From Micropruina sp. (GTDB taxonomy: Bacteria; Actinomycetota; Actinomycetes; Propionibacteriales; Propionibacteriaceae): a DNA stretch of 33,240 bases. A model generated the notes under the pieces. The model saw only the letters and a program-made list of their open reading frames with translations, had not been told where the DNA came from and made no database searches. Shown here one piece after another: positions 1-8,114 of the stretch. Position 1 is the stretch's first letter; each line of letters opens with the position of its first letter. The translations under genes were made by a program, and so were the position numbers. The stretch covers positions 11,421 through 44,660 of the forward strand of contig NZ_JAPUED010000178.1 of the NCBI RefSeq assembly GCF_027492755.1, read 5' to 3'.

Positions 1-28
1 CGAAAAGAACCGTCCCCGCGTACCACTC

Positions 29-823
29 TCAGCCGGTGGCCATCGGGTTGCCGAGCAGGGTGGCGACCCGCTTCAGTTCCGCGACCATGGTGTCCCGGAC
101 GTCGTCGCTCCACTCCGACTTGTGCTTGGTCACACTGATCGCGAGGATCGGGGCTCGGACGCCGCGGGTGGGGACGACGACGGCGACGCCGACCACGCTG
201 TCGGCCGATTCCTCGTCGTCGATGGCGTAGCCGCGGGCACGGGCCAGGCGAATGTCCTTGAGCAGCCTGGGGACGGTGCGCCGGGACCGGCCGGTGAGCC
301 GGGGCAACTCGTCGATGCCGTAGTAGAGCCGCTCGATCTCGGAGTCGTCCAACCTGGCCAGCAGCGCCTTGCCCTGAGCGCAGGACGACGCCGGCAGCCG
401 GTCGCCGATGTTCGTGGTGAGCCGGATCGCCGGGTGGCCCTCGTAGCGGGCCAGGCATAGCGTGTCGATGCCGGCGGCGGTGGAGAGCCGCAGGGTCTCG
501 TCGCGCAGGACGTCCGACTCCAGGCAGGCGCGATGGAACTCGCTCACCTGGTCGAGGCGGGAGAGGTACGAGCCACCCAGTTCGACCAGCTTGCGGCCCA
601 GCGAGTAGCCCAGGTCGTCGCGTCGGATCAGTCCGCCCAGCTCCAGTGCGGTGCAGATGGTGCTGGTGGACGACTTGGGGACGCCCAGGTCGCGGCTGAG
701 GTCGGACAGGGTCATGCTGCCGGACTCGCTCGCGGCGATCGCGTCCAGGACGGCGACGGCCCGGCTCACCGCGGGCGCGGCACCGGGCGGGGTGACATCA
801 GTTCCACCACGAACGGGAGACAT
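29..823 (-). CDS. IclR-family transcriptional regulator
   Basis: This 264-residue protein has the IclR layout. An N-terminal winged helix-turn-helix (about residues 18-78, with SRAVAVLDAIA and the recognition stretch LGVPKSSTSTICTALE) is followed by the effector-binding domain (about 85-262, including SSCAQGKALLARL and RARGYAIDDEESADSVVGVAVVV). Length matches the family norm of about 250-270. It should bind DNA as a dimer or tetramer and respond to a small molecule, usually a carboxylic or aromatic metabolite; the ligand cannot be read from sequence. The ATG lies 7 nt after a TAGGGT box, so the mRNA is probably leaderless. A perfect palindrome (GTTCAA-N4-TTGAAC, 844-859) covers the expected -35 and spacer region, which suggests autorepression. 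It diverges from the ligase gene at 953, a plausible but unproven target. Confidence 0.9.
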   Translation of the reverse strand: MSPVRGGTDVTPPGAAPAVSRAVAVLDAIAASESGSMTLSDLSRDLGVPKSSTSTICTALELGGLIRRDDLGYSLGRKLVELGGSYLSRLDQVSEFHRACLESDVLRDETLRLSTAAGIDTLCLARYEGHPAIRLTTNIGDRLPASSCAQGKALLARLDDSEIERLYYGIDELPRLTGRSRRTVPRLLKDIRLARARGYAIDDEESADSVVGVAVVVPTRGVRAPILAISVTKHKSEWSDDVRDTMVAELKRVATLLGNPMATG

Positions 824-830
824 GGCCGAA

Positions 831-859
831 ACCCTAGCGTTCGTTCAACTGATTGAACA
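831..859 (-). promoter_or_regulatory. IclR gene promoter with palindromic operator
   Basis: Read on the minus strand, TAGGGT (836-831) is a -10 box placed 7 nt before the ATG at 823. The perfect inverted repeat GTTCAACTGATTGAAC occupies 844-859, immediately upstream, where RNA polymerase contacts the -35. This is the usual placement of an autoregulatory operator for IclR proteins. The assignment is inference from position and symmetry. Confidence 0.6.
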
Positions 860-939
860 TAGGCCAGTGAACTGAATGCTGATTCCATTGCGGGTTCGCT
901 GCGTGGCTGCAATTGATGCGCCCGGCGGCCGTGGTGGGC

Positions 940-945
940 CATACT
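940..945 (+). promoter_or_regulatory. -10 box of the GCS2-family gene, leaderless
   Basis: CATACT ends 7 nt before the ATG at 953 and no purine-rich ribosome-binding site fits between them. Transcription would start at or next to the start codon. The IclR-type palindrome at 844-859 lies about 80 nt upstream, so the repressor might act on this promoter only indirectly. Confidence 0.5.
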
Positions 946-952
946 CCCGGCC

Positions 953-2434
953 ATGGGCCGGGACATCGAAGCCAGGACGTACACCAGGGAACAACGACAG
1001 CGGTACCGCGAGAAGGTGCAGCACTGCCTGGACGTGTTCGAACAGATGCTGACCGCGGACAGCTTCGATTTCGACGAGCCGATGACCGGCATGGAGATCG
1101 AACTCAACCTGGTCGGCGCCGACTACCGGCCGAAGATGGACAACGCCGACGTGCTGTCCGCGATCGCCGATCCGGAGTACCAGACCGAACTCGGCCGGTT
1201 CAACATCGAGTTCAACGTGCCGCCGGGCCGGTTGGCCGGTGACGAACTGGCCCGCCTCGAGGAGTCGTTGCGGACGTCGATGAACGCGGCCGAGCGACGT
1301 TCGGCCGCGTTGGGCACGCACATCATCATGACCGGCATCCTGCCCACGGTGATGCCGGAGACCTTCGAGGGCGACTGGATGAGCGAGAACATCCGGTATG
1401 CCGCGATCAACGACGCCGTACTGGCCGCGCGCGGCGAGGACATCAACATCGACATCGAAGGCCCCGGCGGCGAAACGCTGATTCGCTACATCGACTCCGT
1501 CGCACCCGAATCGGCCTGCACCTCGATGCAATTGCATCTGCAGGTGCGCCCCGAGGAATTCGCCGACAATTGGAATGCCGCCCAGGTGCTGAGCGGACCG
1601 CAGCTGGCGCTGGCCGCCAATTCGCCTTTCCTGATGGGCCGCCAGCTGTGGGCCGAGACCCGCATCGTGTTGTTCGCGCAGGCCACCGATACCCGTCCGA
1701 TCGAATACGCCAATCAGGGGGTGCGGCCCCGGGTCTGGTTCGGCGAGCGCTGGATCACGTCGATCTTCGATCTGTTCGAGGAGAACGCGCGCTGGTTCCC
1801 GGCGTTGCTGCCCGAACTGGATCCGGAGGATCCCCAGGCCGTGTTCGATGCCGGCGGCGTACCTCAGCTGTCCGAGATGCGGCTGCACAACGGCACCATC
1901 TACCGCTGGAACCGGCCGATCTACGACGTGGCCGGCGGGACGCCGCACCTGCGGCTGGAGAACCGGGTGTTGCCGGCCGGGCCGACGATCGTCGACACGC
2001 TCGCCAACGCGGCCTTCTACTACGGCACGCTGCGCACGCTGGCCGGCGAGGATCGTCCGGTGTGGTCGCGGATGGCGTTCTCGACGGCGGAGGCGAACTT
2101 CGTCCAGGGCGCGCGGCACGGCATCGACGCCGACCTGTTCTGGCCCGGGGTGGGGGAGATGCCCGCCTCGGAATTGATCCTGCGACACCTGCTGCCGCTG
2201 GCGCACCAGGGGCTGGACGCCTGGGGCGTCGACCCGCAGATCCGGGACCGCCTGCTCGGCGTGGTGGAGGGCCGCTGCAAGACAGGCATCAACGGTGCGC
2301 AATGGCAGGTGGAAGCCGTCCGTGCATTGGAGGCATCGGGAATTCCCCGGGTGGAGGCATTGCGTCGAATGGTGGCCGCCTACGCGGAACGCATGCACAC
2401 CAATACTCCCGTCCATACCTGGGAGAAGATCTAA
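953..2434 (+). CDS. GCS2-family glutamate--cysteine ligase-like protein
   Basis: The 493-residue product resembles actinobacterial proteins of the glutamate-cysteine ligase family 2 (carboxylate-amine ligase fold). The N-terminal core contains GMEIELNLVG, the Glu-rich strand expected to bind metal-ATP, then FNIEFNVPPG, and later MQLHLQVRP, NSPFLMGR and HLRLENRVLPAGPT, the conserved blocks of this fold. The reaction would be ATP-dependent amide bond formation between glutamate and an amine such as cysteine. Members this long (about 490 aa) are often annotated glutamate-cysteine ligase, but the true substrate is uncertain. No glutathione synthetase, ergothioneine (egtB-D) or other thiol-pathway gene lies nearby. 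The start at 953 follows a CATACT box by 7 nt. The gene is single-standing, followed by a separate promoter for the M23 gene. Confidence 0.78.
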   Translation: MGRDIEARTYTREQRQRYREKVQHCLDVFEQMLTADSFDFDEPMTGMEIELNLVGADYRPKMDNADVLSAIADPEYQTELGRFNIEFNVPPGRLAGDELARLEESLRTSMNAAERRSAALGTHIIMTGILPTVMPETFEGDWMSENIRYAAINDAVLAARGEDINIDIEGPGGETLIRYIDSVAPESACTSMQLHLQVRPEEFADNWNAAQVLSGPQLALAANSPFLMGRQLWAETRIVLFAQATDTRPIEYANQGVRPRVWFGERWITSIFDLFEENARWFPALLPELDPEDPQAVFDAGGVPQLSEMRLHNGTIYRWNRPIYDVAGGTPHLRLENRVLPAGPTIVDTLANAAFYYGTLRTLAGEDRPVWSRMAFSTAEANFVQGARHGIDADLFWPGVGEMPASELILRHLLPLAHQGLDAWGVDPQIRDRLLGVVEGRCKTGINGAQWQVEAVRALEASGIPRVEALRRMVAAYAERMHTNTPVHTWEKI

Positions 2435-2494
2435 GAGGTCGTGAGAAAAGTTCAGAGAGGGTATCTGATCGGCACGTCTGTCTGACTTCCTTGT

Positions 2495-2500
2495 TAAGCT
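2495..2500 (+). promoter_or_regulatory. -10 box (TAAGCT) for the M23 peptidase gene
   Basis: TTGTTAAGCT contains an extended -10-like TAAGCT at 2495-2500. Transcription would begin near 2507, leaving a leader of about 28 nt that carries the purine-rich GGGGGGA just before the ATG at 2535. I see no good -35. The short leader rules out a large riboswitch here. Confidence 0.4.
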
Positions 2501-2534
2501 CCGCGGATTGGTTGCGAGGAAAGTTGGGGGGAAC

Positions 2535-3812
2535 ATGACCACGCCACCAGAAAACACCGCGCGCGACGACGCCCGAGCGGCGCGTCGAGCCGACGAGACA
2601 ACACCGGCACCACACCATCGACGACCGCGCCGCACCATGCGCGGGGGACTGCCCTTGCGGGCCTATCTGCTGAACGCCGCGGCGATCGGGATCGCGGTGC
2701 TGCTGATTCCGGCGCTGAGCAGGTCGACCGTGACGTCCGCGGTGCCCAGGACGGCCCCGGTGACCACGCCGAGTCCGGTCGCACCGAGTCCGACGGCCAC
2801 GACCACACCGACTCCGAGCGCCACCGCGTCGCCGTTCGTCAACGGACTGCCGACACTGCCGCCCGACGGGCAGGCGAGCCAGGACGGGATCGACCATGAC
2901 GACAGCGTGCCCGCTCCGCCGCCGGCCACGCTGGTGGCGACCAACGGCAGTGCCTTCGTCTCGCCGGTGCCCGGCGCGATCACGGGAGCGTTCGGGCAGC
3001 GCTTCCACCCGATCCTGCACTACTGGCGGATGCACAACGGCGCCGACATGCACGCCGCCTGCGGCACCGTGGTCGTCGCGGCCTACCGCGGCCGGGTGGT
3101 CGAGGCGGGCCGCAACGGCGGCTACGGCAACCTGGTGGTCGTCGACCACGGCCGCTACAAGGGCAAGCACGTGATCAGCAAGTACGCCCATCTGTCCCGG
3201 ATCGGGGTGCGGGTCGGTGATCGGGTCGACACCGGCCAGGGCATCGCGCTGTCCGGGACGACCGGGCTGTCGACCGGCTGCCATCTGCATTTCGAGATCA
3301 AGGAGAACGGCGTCTATGTCGACCCGGCGCCGTACCTGACCGGCAAGAAGTCGCCGCGCCCGGACGGCCCGATCAAGGATCTGGGTCCGACCACCCCGCC
3401 CAGCCCGTCGCCCTCAGCCAGCGCCAGCCCGAAGGCCAGCGCCAGCCCGAAGGTCAGTGCGAGCCCGAAGCCGACCACCAGCCCGACCCGATCGCCCAAG
3501 CCGACTCCGACGCCGACCTCGCCCTCAGTCCGCCCGTCGCCCACGCCGTCCATCACACCGCCGAGCCCGTCACCGTCCGATCCGGAGCCGAGCGAGACGC
3601 CCACCCCGGATGCGCCGAAGCCGACCCCGTCCAACAGCCCGACGCCGTCCGCCGCACCGAGAGAGAGCAAGGCGCCGAAGGATCCGAAGCCGACGGCCTC
3701 GGCCAAGCCCCCGGCGCCCAGCCCGACGCCGTCCGAGAAGGAGGATCCGACGCCGTCGCCGCGTGAGTCGCTGACCGAACGGACGAGTCCCTCGGCATCG
3801 CCCACCCCGTAG
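2535..3812 (+). CDS. membrane-anchored M23 (LytM-type) metallopeptidase
   Basis: I chose the ATG at 2535 because GGGGGGA lies 4 nt upstream; an in-frame TTG at 2508 would add nine residues. The 425-residue protein has a short cytoplasmic basic segment, one membrane helix (about 43-61), a Pro/Thr/Ser linker, and an M23 peptidase domain (about 138-268). The zinc motifs are complete: HNGAD (H167, D171), YAHLS (H219) and HLHFE (H250, H252). It should cleave peptidoglycan cross-bridges or stem peptides outside the cell. Residues 276-425 form a low-complexity Ser/Pro/Lys/Thr tail that includes three ASASPK-type repeats and probably threads into the wall. The RyR-protein gene starts 27 nt downstream on the same strand. 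Confidence 0.9.
   Translation: MTTPPENTARDDARAARRADETTPAPHHRRPRRTMRGGLPLRAYLLNAAAIGIAVLLIPALSRSTVTSAVPRTAPVTTPSPVAPSPTATTTPTPSATASPFVNGLPTLPPDGQASQDGIDHDDSVPAPPPATLVATNGSAFVSPVPGAITGAFGQRFHPILHYWRMHNGADMHAACGTVVVAAYRGRVVEAGRNGGYGNLVVVDHGRYKGKHVISKYAHLSRIGVRVGDRVDTGQGIALSGTTGLSTGCHLHFEIKENGVYVDPAPYLTGKKSPRPDGPIKDLGPTTPPSPSPSASASPKASASPKVSASPKPTTSPTRSPKPTPTPTSPSVRPSPTPSITPPSPSPSDPEPSETPTPDAPKPTPSNSPTPSAAPRESKAPKDPKPTASAKPPAPSPTPSEKEDPTPSPRESLTERTSPSASPTP
3417..3470 (+). repeat. three 18-bp tandem repeats in the M23 tail
   Basis: Units at 3417-3434 and 3435-3452 are identical, and 3453-3470 is a third, diverged copy. They encode ASASPK, ASASPK and VSASPK. Exact neighbouring copies suggest recent slippage, and copy number may vary between strains. 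Confidence 0.8.
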
Positions 3813-3839
3813 GCAGGCGTCCACTATGCTCTGGGCGCG

Positions 3840-6146
3840 ATGAGCGGGCTGATCTCAAGCCGGCGGCGGCGCAGGCTGTTCGCCGCGCCGGTGCATGGCC
3901 GGCGTCCGATCCCGCGCTGGAGTTGGGTCCCGTTCGCGGCGCTGGCCGGCGGTCTCGCCCTGCTGACCGCGCTGCGCGCTCTCGGGCTCGATGGCCCGCT
4001 GTGGTACCTGTGGCTCACCGACGCCCGGCAACCGATCGTTCCCGCGGTCTTCCTGGGTTCGATCGTCGCCGCCGCGGCGCTGTACGGACGGTCACGCAAC
4101 ACCGCTGGGCGGGTCGTCGGCGTGATCTCGGTCTCGGCCTTCGCCGTGGCCGCCGTGCTGCTCGGCCTGGTCTCCTATCTGCACTGCAGCACCGACGGCC
4201 CGCCCTTCTTCGATCAGCTGGTCTGGGTGTTGTCCGGGAACGGCGCCGACCCGTGGGGGTCGGCGCCCGGGTGCCCCGTGCAGCCGCCACTGGCCCACCA
4301 TCTGGCCCGGCTGTGCGCATTGTGGGGTGCGCTGGCCAGCGTGCTCGGGGTGGTGGCCGCCATGTTGCGGCGGCAGCTCGACCGGTGGCTGGCGGCCCGC
4401 GCCGACCGGGCGATCGTCGTACTCGGTGCCGCCGAACAGGCCGCGGCGATGGTCCGGGCCGCGGCCGCCGAGCGGTCGCCGTCCGCCGCGCTGCTGGTCG
4501 TCGACCACACCGGTGACGAGGCGTTCGCCGCGACGGTCCGGTCCCAGGGCGGTCGCGTCGTGGCCGCCGAGGGCGTGGACGCGGATCTGCTTCGAAGCCT
4601 GCTCACCCGGCGTGGCCGGATCGCCGTCGAGACCGTGCAGATCATCGAGGAGCGGGTGCCGGAGGCGCTCAGCACCTTCGCCCAGATCGCCAGGGTGCTG
4701 GACGGCGCTGAGCCGAACCCGGCGCTGGTCAGCCGGGTGCAGCTGCGGATCGACGACCCCTGGGCCGCGGAGAACTGGCGACGCACCGTCACCGGAACCC
4801 AACGGACGTGGCTGGCCGATGCGCTGTCGGCCACCGAACAGACCGCGCGGGCGCTGGTGGCCCGGCTCGACTGGGTGCAGGCGGAGCGCCTGGTGCTGGC
4901 CGGACGGGGTGACCTGGCCGCCGCGGTACTGGCCGAGTTGGCTCGTGCGGAACGCGAGCGCCGGGTGCTGCGCGTGGACCGGGCGGCGGCGCCGTTGCAG
5001 GTGACGGTGGTGGACGAGAGTGCGGCCGAGTTCGTCGCGGAGCACACCGCCCAGCAGGCACGTTTCGGCAACGATTCGGGCCTCGCCGAGGTGAGGGTCG
5101 TCGCCCGGGCCGCCACCGACGCCGTCCTGATCGCTGAGGCGGGCGGCGAGCTGAACACCGTACTGGTCATCGCCGATGACGAGCCGGAGCTCAACCGGCC
5201 CACCCGGCTGGCCGGACAGCTGCCGCAGGTGACGATCCTGGCCGTCGATCCGGCCAGCTCGGAGTTCCCCGACCAGCCTCTGGTGGGCCGGTTGACCAGT
5301 TTCGGCGTCGGGCTGCTCAGCGGCGATGAGCCGCCGGAGGATCACTGGACGCGCATCGCGCGGCTGCTGCACGCGGCCTATCTGGGCCAGCTCGGCGACG
5401 CCGTCGGTTCCCGCCCGTCGTCGCGGCCGTGGACGGAGTTGCCCACCTTCTACCGACAGAGCAATCTGCGCCTGGTCCACGCGCTGCTCACCGGGGTCGC
5501 CCAACTGGGCCGCACCTGGGCCGCGGAGGGAGCCGGCGAGGAACTCAGCGCGGCCGAGATCGACTTCCTCAGCCGGGCCGAACACGAATCCTGGCGCCGC
5601 TTCTACACCGCGCACGGGTGGCGTCCGGGGCCGCGGCGCGACGACTCGCGGTTGGTGCACGACTGGCTGGTCGACTGGGACGGGTTGCCGCCGGCCGCGC
5701 GGATGCGGACCATTGCCGGCGTCCGACGGTCGTTGGCACTGCTCGACACCGCGGGCTACCGCTCGCAGCGGGTGCGCACGCTGGCGCCCTTCCGCAGGCA
5801 CGGCGAAGTGCGGGCCACCCGGCTGACCGAAACCCATCGCTGGCTCACCGAATCCGGTAGTGAGATGACCGGGGCAGCCGGCGACTGGCTGGTCACCGAC
5901 CCGGACACAGGCCGGCAGTGGACCGCCGATCCGCGCGCTTTCGCGTCCGGCCACGAACGGATCGAGGGCGACCGCTACCGCCGGACCGGAACGGTGCTGG
6001 CCCGGCCCGCGCATCTGGGCGAACAGGTCGACACGATCGAGGGACCGGCCCTCGGACACGCGGGCGACTGGCTGGTGCAGGGCAGCCTGGATGAGCTGTG
6101 GTTGGTGCCCACGGCCCGGTTCCGGACCGCCTACGAACCTGTGTAG
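3840..6146 (+). CDS. membrane protein with Rossmann (TrkA/RCK-like), RyR and PGDYG-like domains
   Basis: The 768-residue product begins with about four membrane helices (roughly 28-48, 65-83, 91-113, 155-177). A 40-residue extracytoplasmic loop with two cysteines (C116, C145) and DQLVWVLSGNGADPWG lies between helices 3 and 4. Residues 188-290 look like a TrkA-N/RCK Rossmann unit (AIVVLGAAEQAAAMV, then LLVVDHTGD). Residues 347-515 look like a second, degenerate one (LVLAGRGDLAAAVLAEL, VTVVDE). WTELPTFYRQSNLRLVHALL leads into an RyR domain (about 568-640, EHESWRRFYTAHGWRPGPRRDD...LPPAARMRTI). Two PGDYG-like repeats end it (665-702 GAAGDWLVTD; 728-766 VDTIEGPALGHAGDWLVQG...F...Y). The layout suggests a ligand-gated ion channel or sensor in the membrane; substrate and ligand are unknown. 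TATGCT at 3825-3830 may give it its own near-leaderless promoter. Confidence 0.72.
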   Translation: MSGLISSRRRRRLFAAPVHGRRPIPRWSWVPFAALAGGLALLTALRALGLDGPLWYLWLTDARQPIVPAVFLGSIVAAAALYGRSRNTAGRVVGVISVSAFAVAAVLLGLVSYLHCSTDGPPFFDQLVWVLSGNGADPWGSAPGCPVQPPLAHHLARLCALWGALASVLGVVAAMLRRQLDRWLAARADRAIVVLGAAEQAAAMVRAAAAERSPSAALLVVDHTGDEAFAATVRSQGGRVVAAEGVDADLLRSLLTRRGRIAVETVQIIEERVPEALSTFAQIARVLDGAEPNPALVSRVQLRIDDPWAAENWRRTVTGTQRTWLADALSATEQTARALVARLDWVQAERLVLAGRGDLAAAVLAELARAERERRVLRVDRAAAPLQVTVVDESAAEFVAEHTAQQARFGNDSGLAEVRVVARAATDAVLIAEAGGELNTVLVIADDEPELNRPTRLAGQLPQVTILAVDPASSEFPDQPLVGRLTSFGVGLLSGDEPPEDHWTRIARLLHAAYLGQLGDAVGSRPSSRPWTELPTFYRQSNLRLVHALLTGVAQLGRTWAAEGAGEELSAAEIDFLSRAEHESWRRFYTAHGWRPGPRRDDSRLVHDWLVDWDGLPPAARMRTIAGVRRSLALLDTAGYRSQRVRTLAPFRRHGEVRATRLTETHRWLTESGSEMTGAAGDWLVTDPDTGRQWTADPRAFASGHERIEGDRYRRTGTVLARPAHLGEQVDTIEGPALGHAGDWLVQGSLDELWLVPTARFRTAYEPV

Positions 6147-6250
6147 GCGCTGCAGCTCGGGATGCCAACCGTGGGCGTCCGGTTGCCCGTGGGTTGGAAG
6201 TCTTTCGGGGAATGTCCACGATTCCCGCCTGCGGTTCCCATTGGGCTCGC

Positions 6251-6256
6251 TAACGT
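6251..6256 (+). promoter_or_regulatory. -10 box of ldh, leaderless
   Basis: TAACGT ends 7 nt before the ATG at 6264, and the intervening TCTCCCC cannot serve as a ribosome-binding site. Transcription should start at the A of the start codon. No convincing -35 is visible. Confidence 0.5.
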
Positions 6257-6263
6257 TCTCCCC

Positions 6264-7226
6264 ATGGCGACTTCCTTGAACACCCCGTCCAAGCTCTCGA
6301 TCATCGGAGCCGGCGCGGTCGGTTCCTCCCTTGCGTATGCCTCACTGATCCGCGGCTCGGCCGATGAGATCGCGCTGTACGACCTCGACGAGAAGAAGGT
6401 GGACGCCGAAGTCCGCGACCTGGGCCACGGCAGCCAGTTCACGCCGTCATCGGGTGTGATCGGCGGCAACAACATCGAGGTCGTCAAAGACTCCCACGTG
6501 GTGATCATCACCGCCGGCGCCAAGCAGAGGCCCGGTCAGACCCGACTCGACCTGGCCGCCACCAACGTGAACATCCTGAAGTCGCTGATGCCGCAGCTGC
6601 TCGAGCAGGCGCCGAACGCGCTGTACGTGCTGGTCACCAATCCGTGCGACGTGCTGACCGTGGTGGCGCAGAAGATCAGCGGACTGCCCAGCAGCCGGGT
6701 GTTCTCCACCGGCACGATGCTGGACACCTCGCGGCTGCGCTACGCGATCGCCCAGGCCGCGAACGTGTCGACGGCTCACGTGCACGCCACCATCATGGGC
6801 GAGCACGGCGACAGCGAGTTCCCGGTGTGGTCGAGCGCGCGGATCAACAGCGTCCCGATCCGCGACTGGGTCGACTCCACCGGCAAGCGGATGTTCGACG
6901 AGGTGCTGCTGGCACAGCTCGGCGACGAGGCCATGCACGCCGCCTACACGGTGATCGAGGGCAAGGGCGCCACCAACTACGCGATCGGCCTGACCGGTGC
7001 CCGGCTCACCGAGGCGCTGTTCAGCGGCAAGCGTTCGGTGTTCCCGCTGTCCAGCGTGCTGGACGGCTTCCACGGCCTGAGCGGGGTGGCGTTGTCGGTG
7101 CCCAGCCTGGTCTCCAGCCGCGGCATCGAGCGGGTGCTCCAGGTACCGATGGACGCCCAGGAGATCACCATGCTGAAGCGCTCGGCCGCGACCCTGAAGG
7201 AGTCGCTGAAGGCGCTGGGCTTCTGA
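6264..7226 (+). CDS. ldh: L-lactate dehydrogenase
   Basis: The 320-residue protein interconverts pyruvate and L-lactate with NAD(H) in the cytoplasm. The Rossmann motif [13 protein letters not shown] (GAGAVG at 15-20) binds NAD. The mobile loop [11 protein letters not shown] (84-94) carries Gln at the specificity position, which favours lactate over malate dehydrogenase. DTSRLR (154-159) and [12 protein letters not shown] with catalytic His181 complete the active site. Length equals the family norm. I chose the ATG at 6264 because the upstream in-frame codons back to 6162 are not conserved-looking and a TAACGT box sits 7 nt before it. The gene is monocistronic; repeats forming a hairpin lie just after its stop. 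Confidence 0.95.
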   Translation: MATSLNTPSKLSIIGAGAVGSSLAYASLIRGSADEIALYDLDEKKVDAEVRDLGHGSQFTPSSGVIGGNNIEVVKDSHVVIITAGAKQRPGQTRLDLAATNVNILKSLMPQLLEQAPNALYVLVTNPCDVLTVVAQKISGLPSSRVFSTGTMLDTSRLRYAIAQAANVSTAHVHATIMGEHGDSEFPVWSSARINSVPIRDWVDSTGKRMFDEVLLAQLGDEAMHAAYTVIEGKGATNYAIGLTGARLTEALFSGKRSVFPLSSVLDGFHGLSGVALSVPSLVSSRGIERVLQVPMDAQEITMLKRSAATLKESLKALGF

Positions 7227-7232
7227 GCCTCC

Positions 7233-7320
7233 CGACGGTTGAGCTCGTCGGAACCCGCTGAGCCACCGCTGATTGGGCTTGTCGAGAAATCCAGGTCTCG
7301 ACAAGCTCGACCAACGGCTG
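7233..7320. repeat. dispersed repeat cluster forming a hairpin between convergent genes
   Basis: This gap between ldh and the convergent lipoprotein gene holds three diverged copies of the window's dispersed repeat: about 7233-7255 and 7266-7292 direct, and 7293-7320 inverted. The last two pair as GGGCTTGTCGAGA (7275-7287) with TCTCGACAAGCTC (7296-7308), one mismatch, loop of 8 nt. It could serve as a terminator for both genes, although there is no T-tract. Confidence 0.7.
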
Positions 7321-7333
7321 GGCGACCGGCGGG

Positions 7334-7897
7334 CTACTTGAGCGACTCGGTGCGGGCGGCGATGTCCTTGGCGAGGTCCAGGGCGGCTTCGCGCTGGACC
7401 TCGTCGCTGCCGCCCAGGCCGAGCACCCGCACGTAGTAGTTCGCATCGATGGCGACCAACGCGGTGGTGGTGGAGTCCTCGCCGGTCACGCCCGAGCGCT
7501 TGTCGCCGGCGTAGTTCGTGGTCTGGCTGAGGGTCTGCAGTTCCTTGGCGAGCGCGGTGCCCTTGGGGTCGTGGACCACCTCGACGGTCAGCAGGCCGCC
7601 GCCGTCCTCGGCCTGCAACGCGCAGCTGCCGACGCGGCGTCCGTGCTGGAAGGTGGAGAGTTCGCGCAGGCCGGCGACCGGCTGGTCGACCACCGATTCG
7701 GCCTTCGCGGCGTCCACCCGGTCATCGCACAACTGCCCGCGGGTACCGACCAGCGAGGGGCCGGGATCGGGATCCTGGGCGGCGCAGCCGCTCAGCAGGG
7801 CGGCGGCGGCCAACGGCACCAGGCAGAGCCGGAGGAGCTGGCCGGGGGCGTGGCCGCGCGCCCGGCGAGAACCGCTGCGGGGTGAGGGGGAGGGCAT
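7334..7897 (-). CDS. putative lipoprotein, DUF3558-like
   Basis: Starting at the ATG at 7897, the protein has 187 residues. A basic N-terminus (RSGSRRARGHAPGQ) and hydrophobic stretch end in the lipobox LSGC (lipidated Cys38), so it is exported and anchored to the outer face of the membrane. The mature part holds two more cysteines (CDDRVDAA and GSCALQAED), spaced as in actinobacterial DUF3558-type lipoproteins; the match is by general appearance only. No catalytic motif is recognised. TAGGGT (7910-7905) lies 7 nt upstream of the ATG, so the transcript is probably leaderless, which argues against the longer frame reaching 8173. Confidence 0.75.
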   Translation of the reverse strand: MPSPSPRSGSRRARGHAPGQLLRLCLVPLAAAALLSGCAAQDPDPGPSLVGTRGQLCDDRVDAAKAESVVDQPVAGLRELSTFQHGRRVGSCALQAEDGGGLLTVEVVHDPKGTALAKELQTLSQTTNYAGDKRSGVTGEDSTTTALVAIDANYYVRVLGLGGSDEVQREAALDLAKDIAARTESLK

Positions 7898-7904
7898 GAC
7901 CCGA

Positions 7905-7910
7905 ACCCTA
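7905..7910 (-). promoter_or_regulatory. -10 box of the lipoprotein gene, leaderless
   Basis: Read on the minus strand, TAGGGT (7910-7905) ends 7 nt before the ATG at 7897. The same box and spacing occur before the IclR gene, and TAGGGT also precedes the PPDK_N-like and gdhA genes at 6-8 nt. Confidence 0.55.
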
Positions 7911-8114
7911 CTCTGCTGAGGCTGCCGCACCGGCGTCGCCCAGTGCTCGGCGGATCTGCAGCCGACGCCGGCGGGACCCGTGGAGCGGCCGCATCGCGCC
8001 GCCGAGCCTGCCGTCGTTGTCGGCTGCCGCCGCTGGATTTCGTCGGATCGGCTTCGCGGCCACGGGTGCCGAGCACCCGGTAGGCTAACCTCGCGCCTCA
8101 CAGATTGGACGCCG

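Noticed and set aside
2508-2534. TTG start nine codons upstream for the M23 peptidase
   Set aside because: The purine-rich GGGGGGA sits just before the ATG at 2535, inside this extension.
845-2638. 597-codon open frame on the minus strand opposite the GCS2-family gene
   Set aside because: It has the Arg/Gly/His/Gln-rich composition of an antisense shadow in GC-rich DNA, and the plus-strand gene shows clear family motifs.
4092-6059. Long minus-strand open frame opposite the RyR-domain gene
   Set aside because: No recognisable domain and shadow-like composition; the plus strand encodes several domains over the same stretch.
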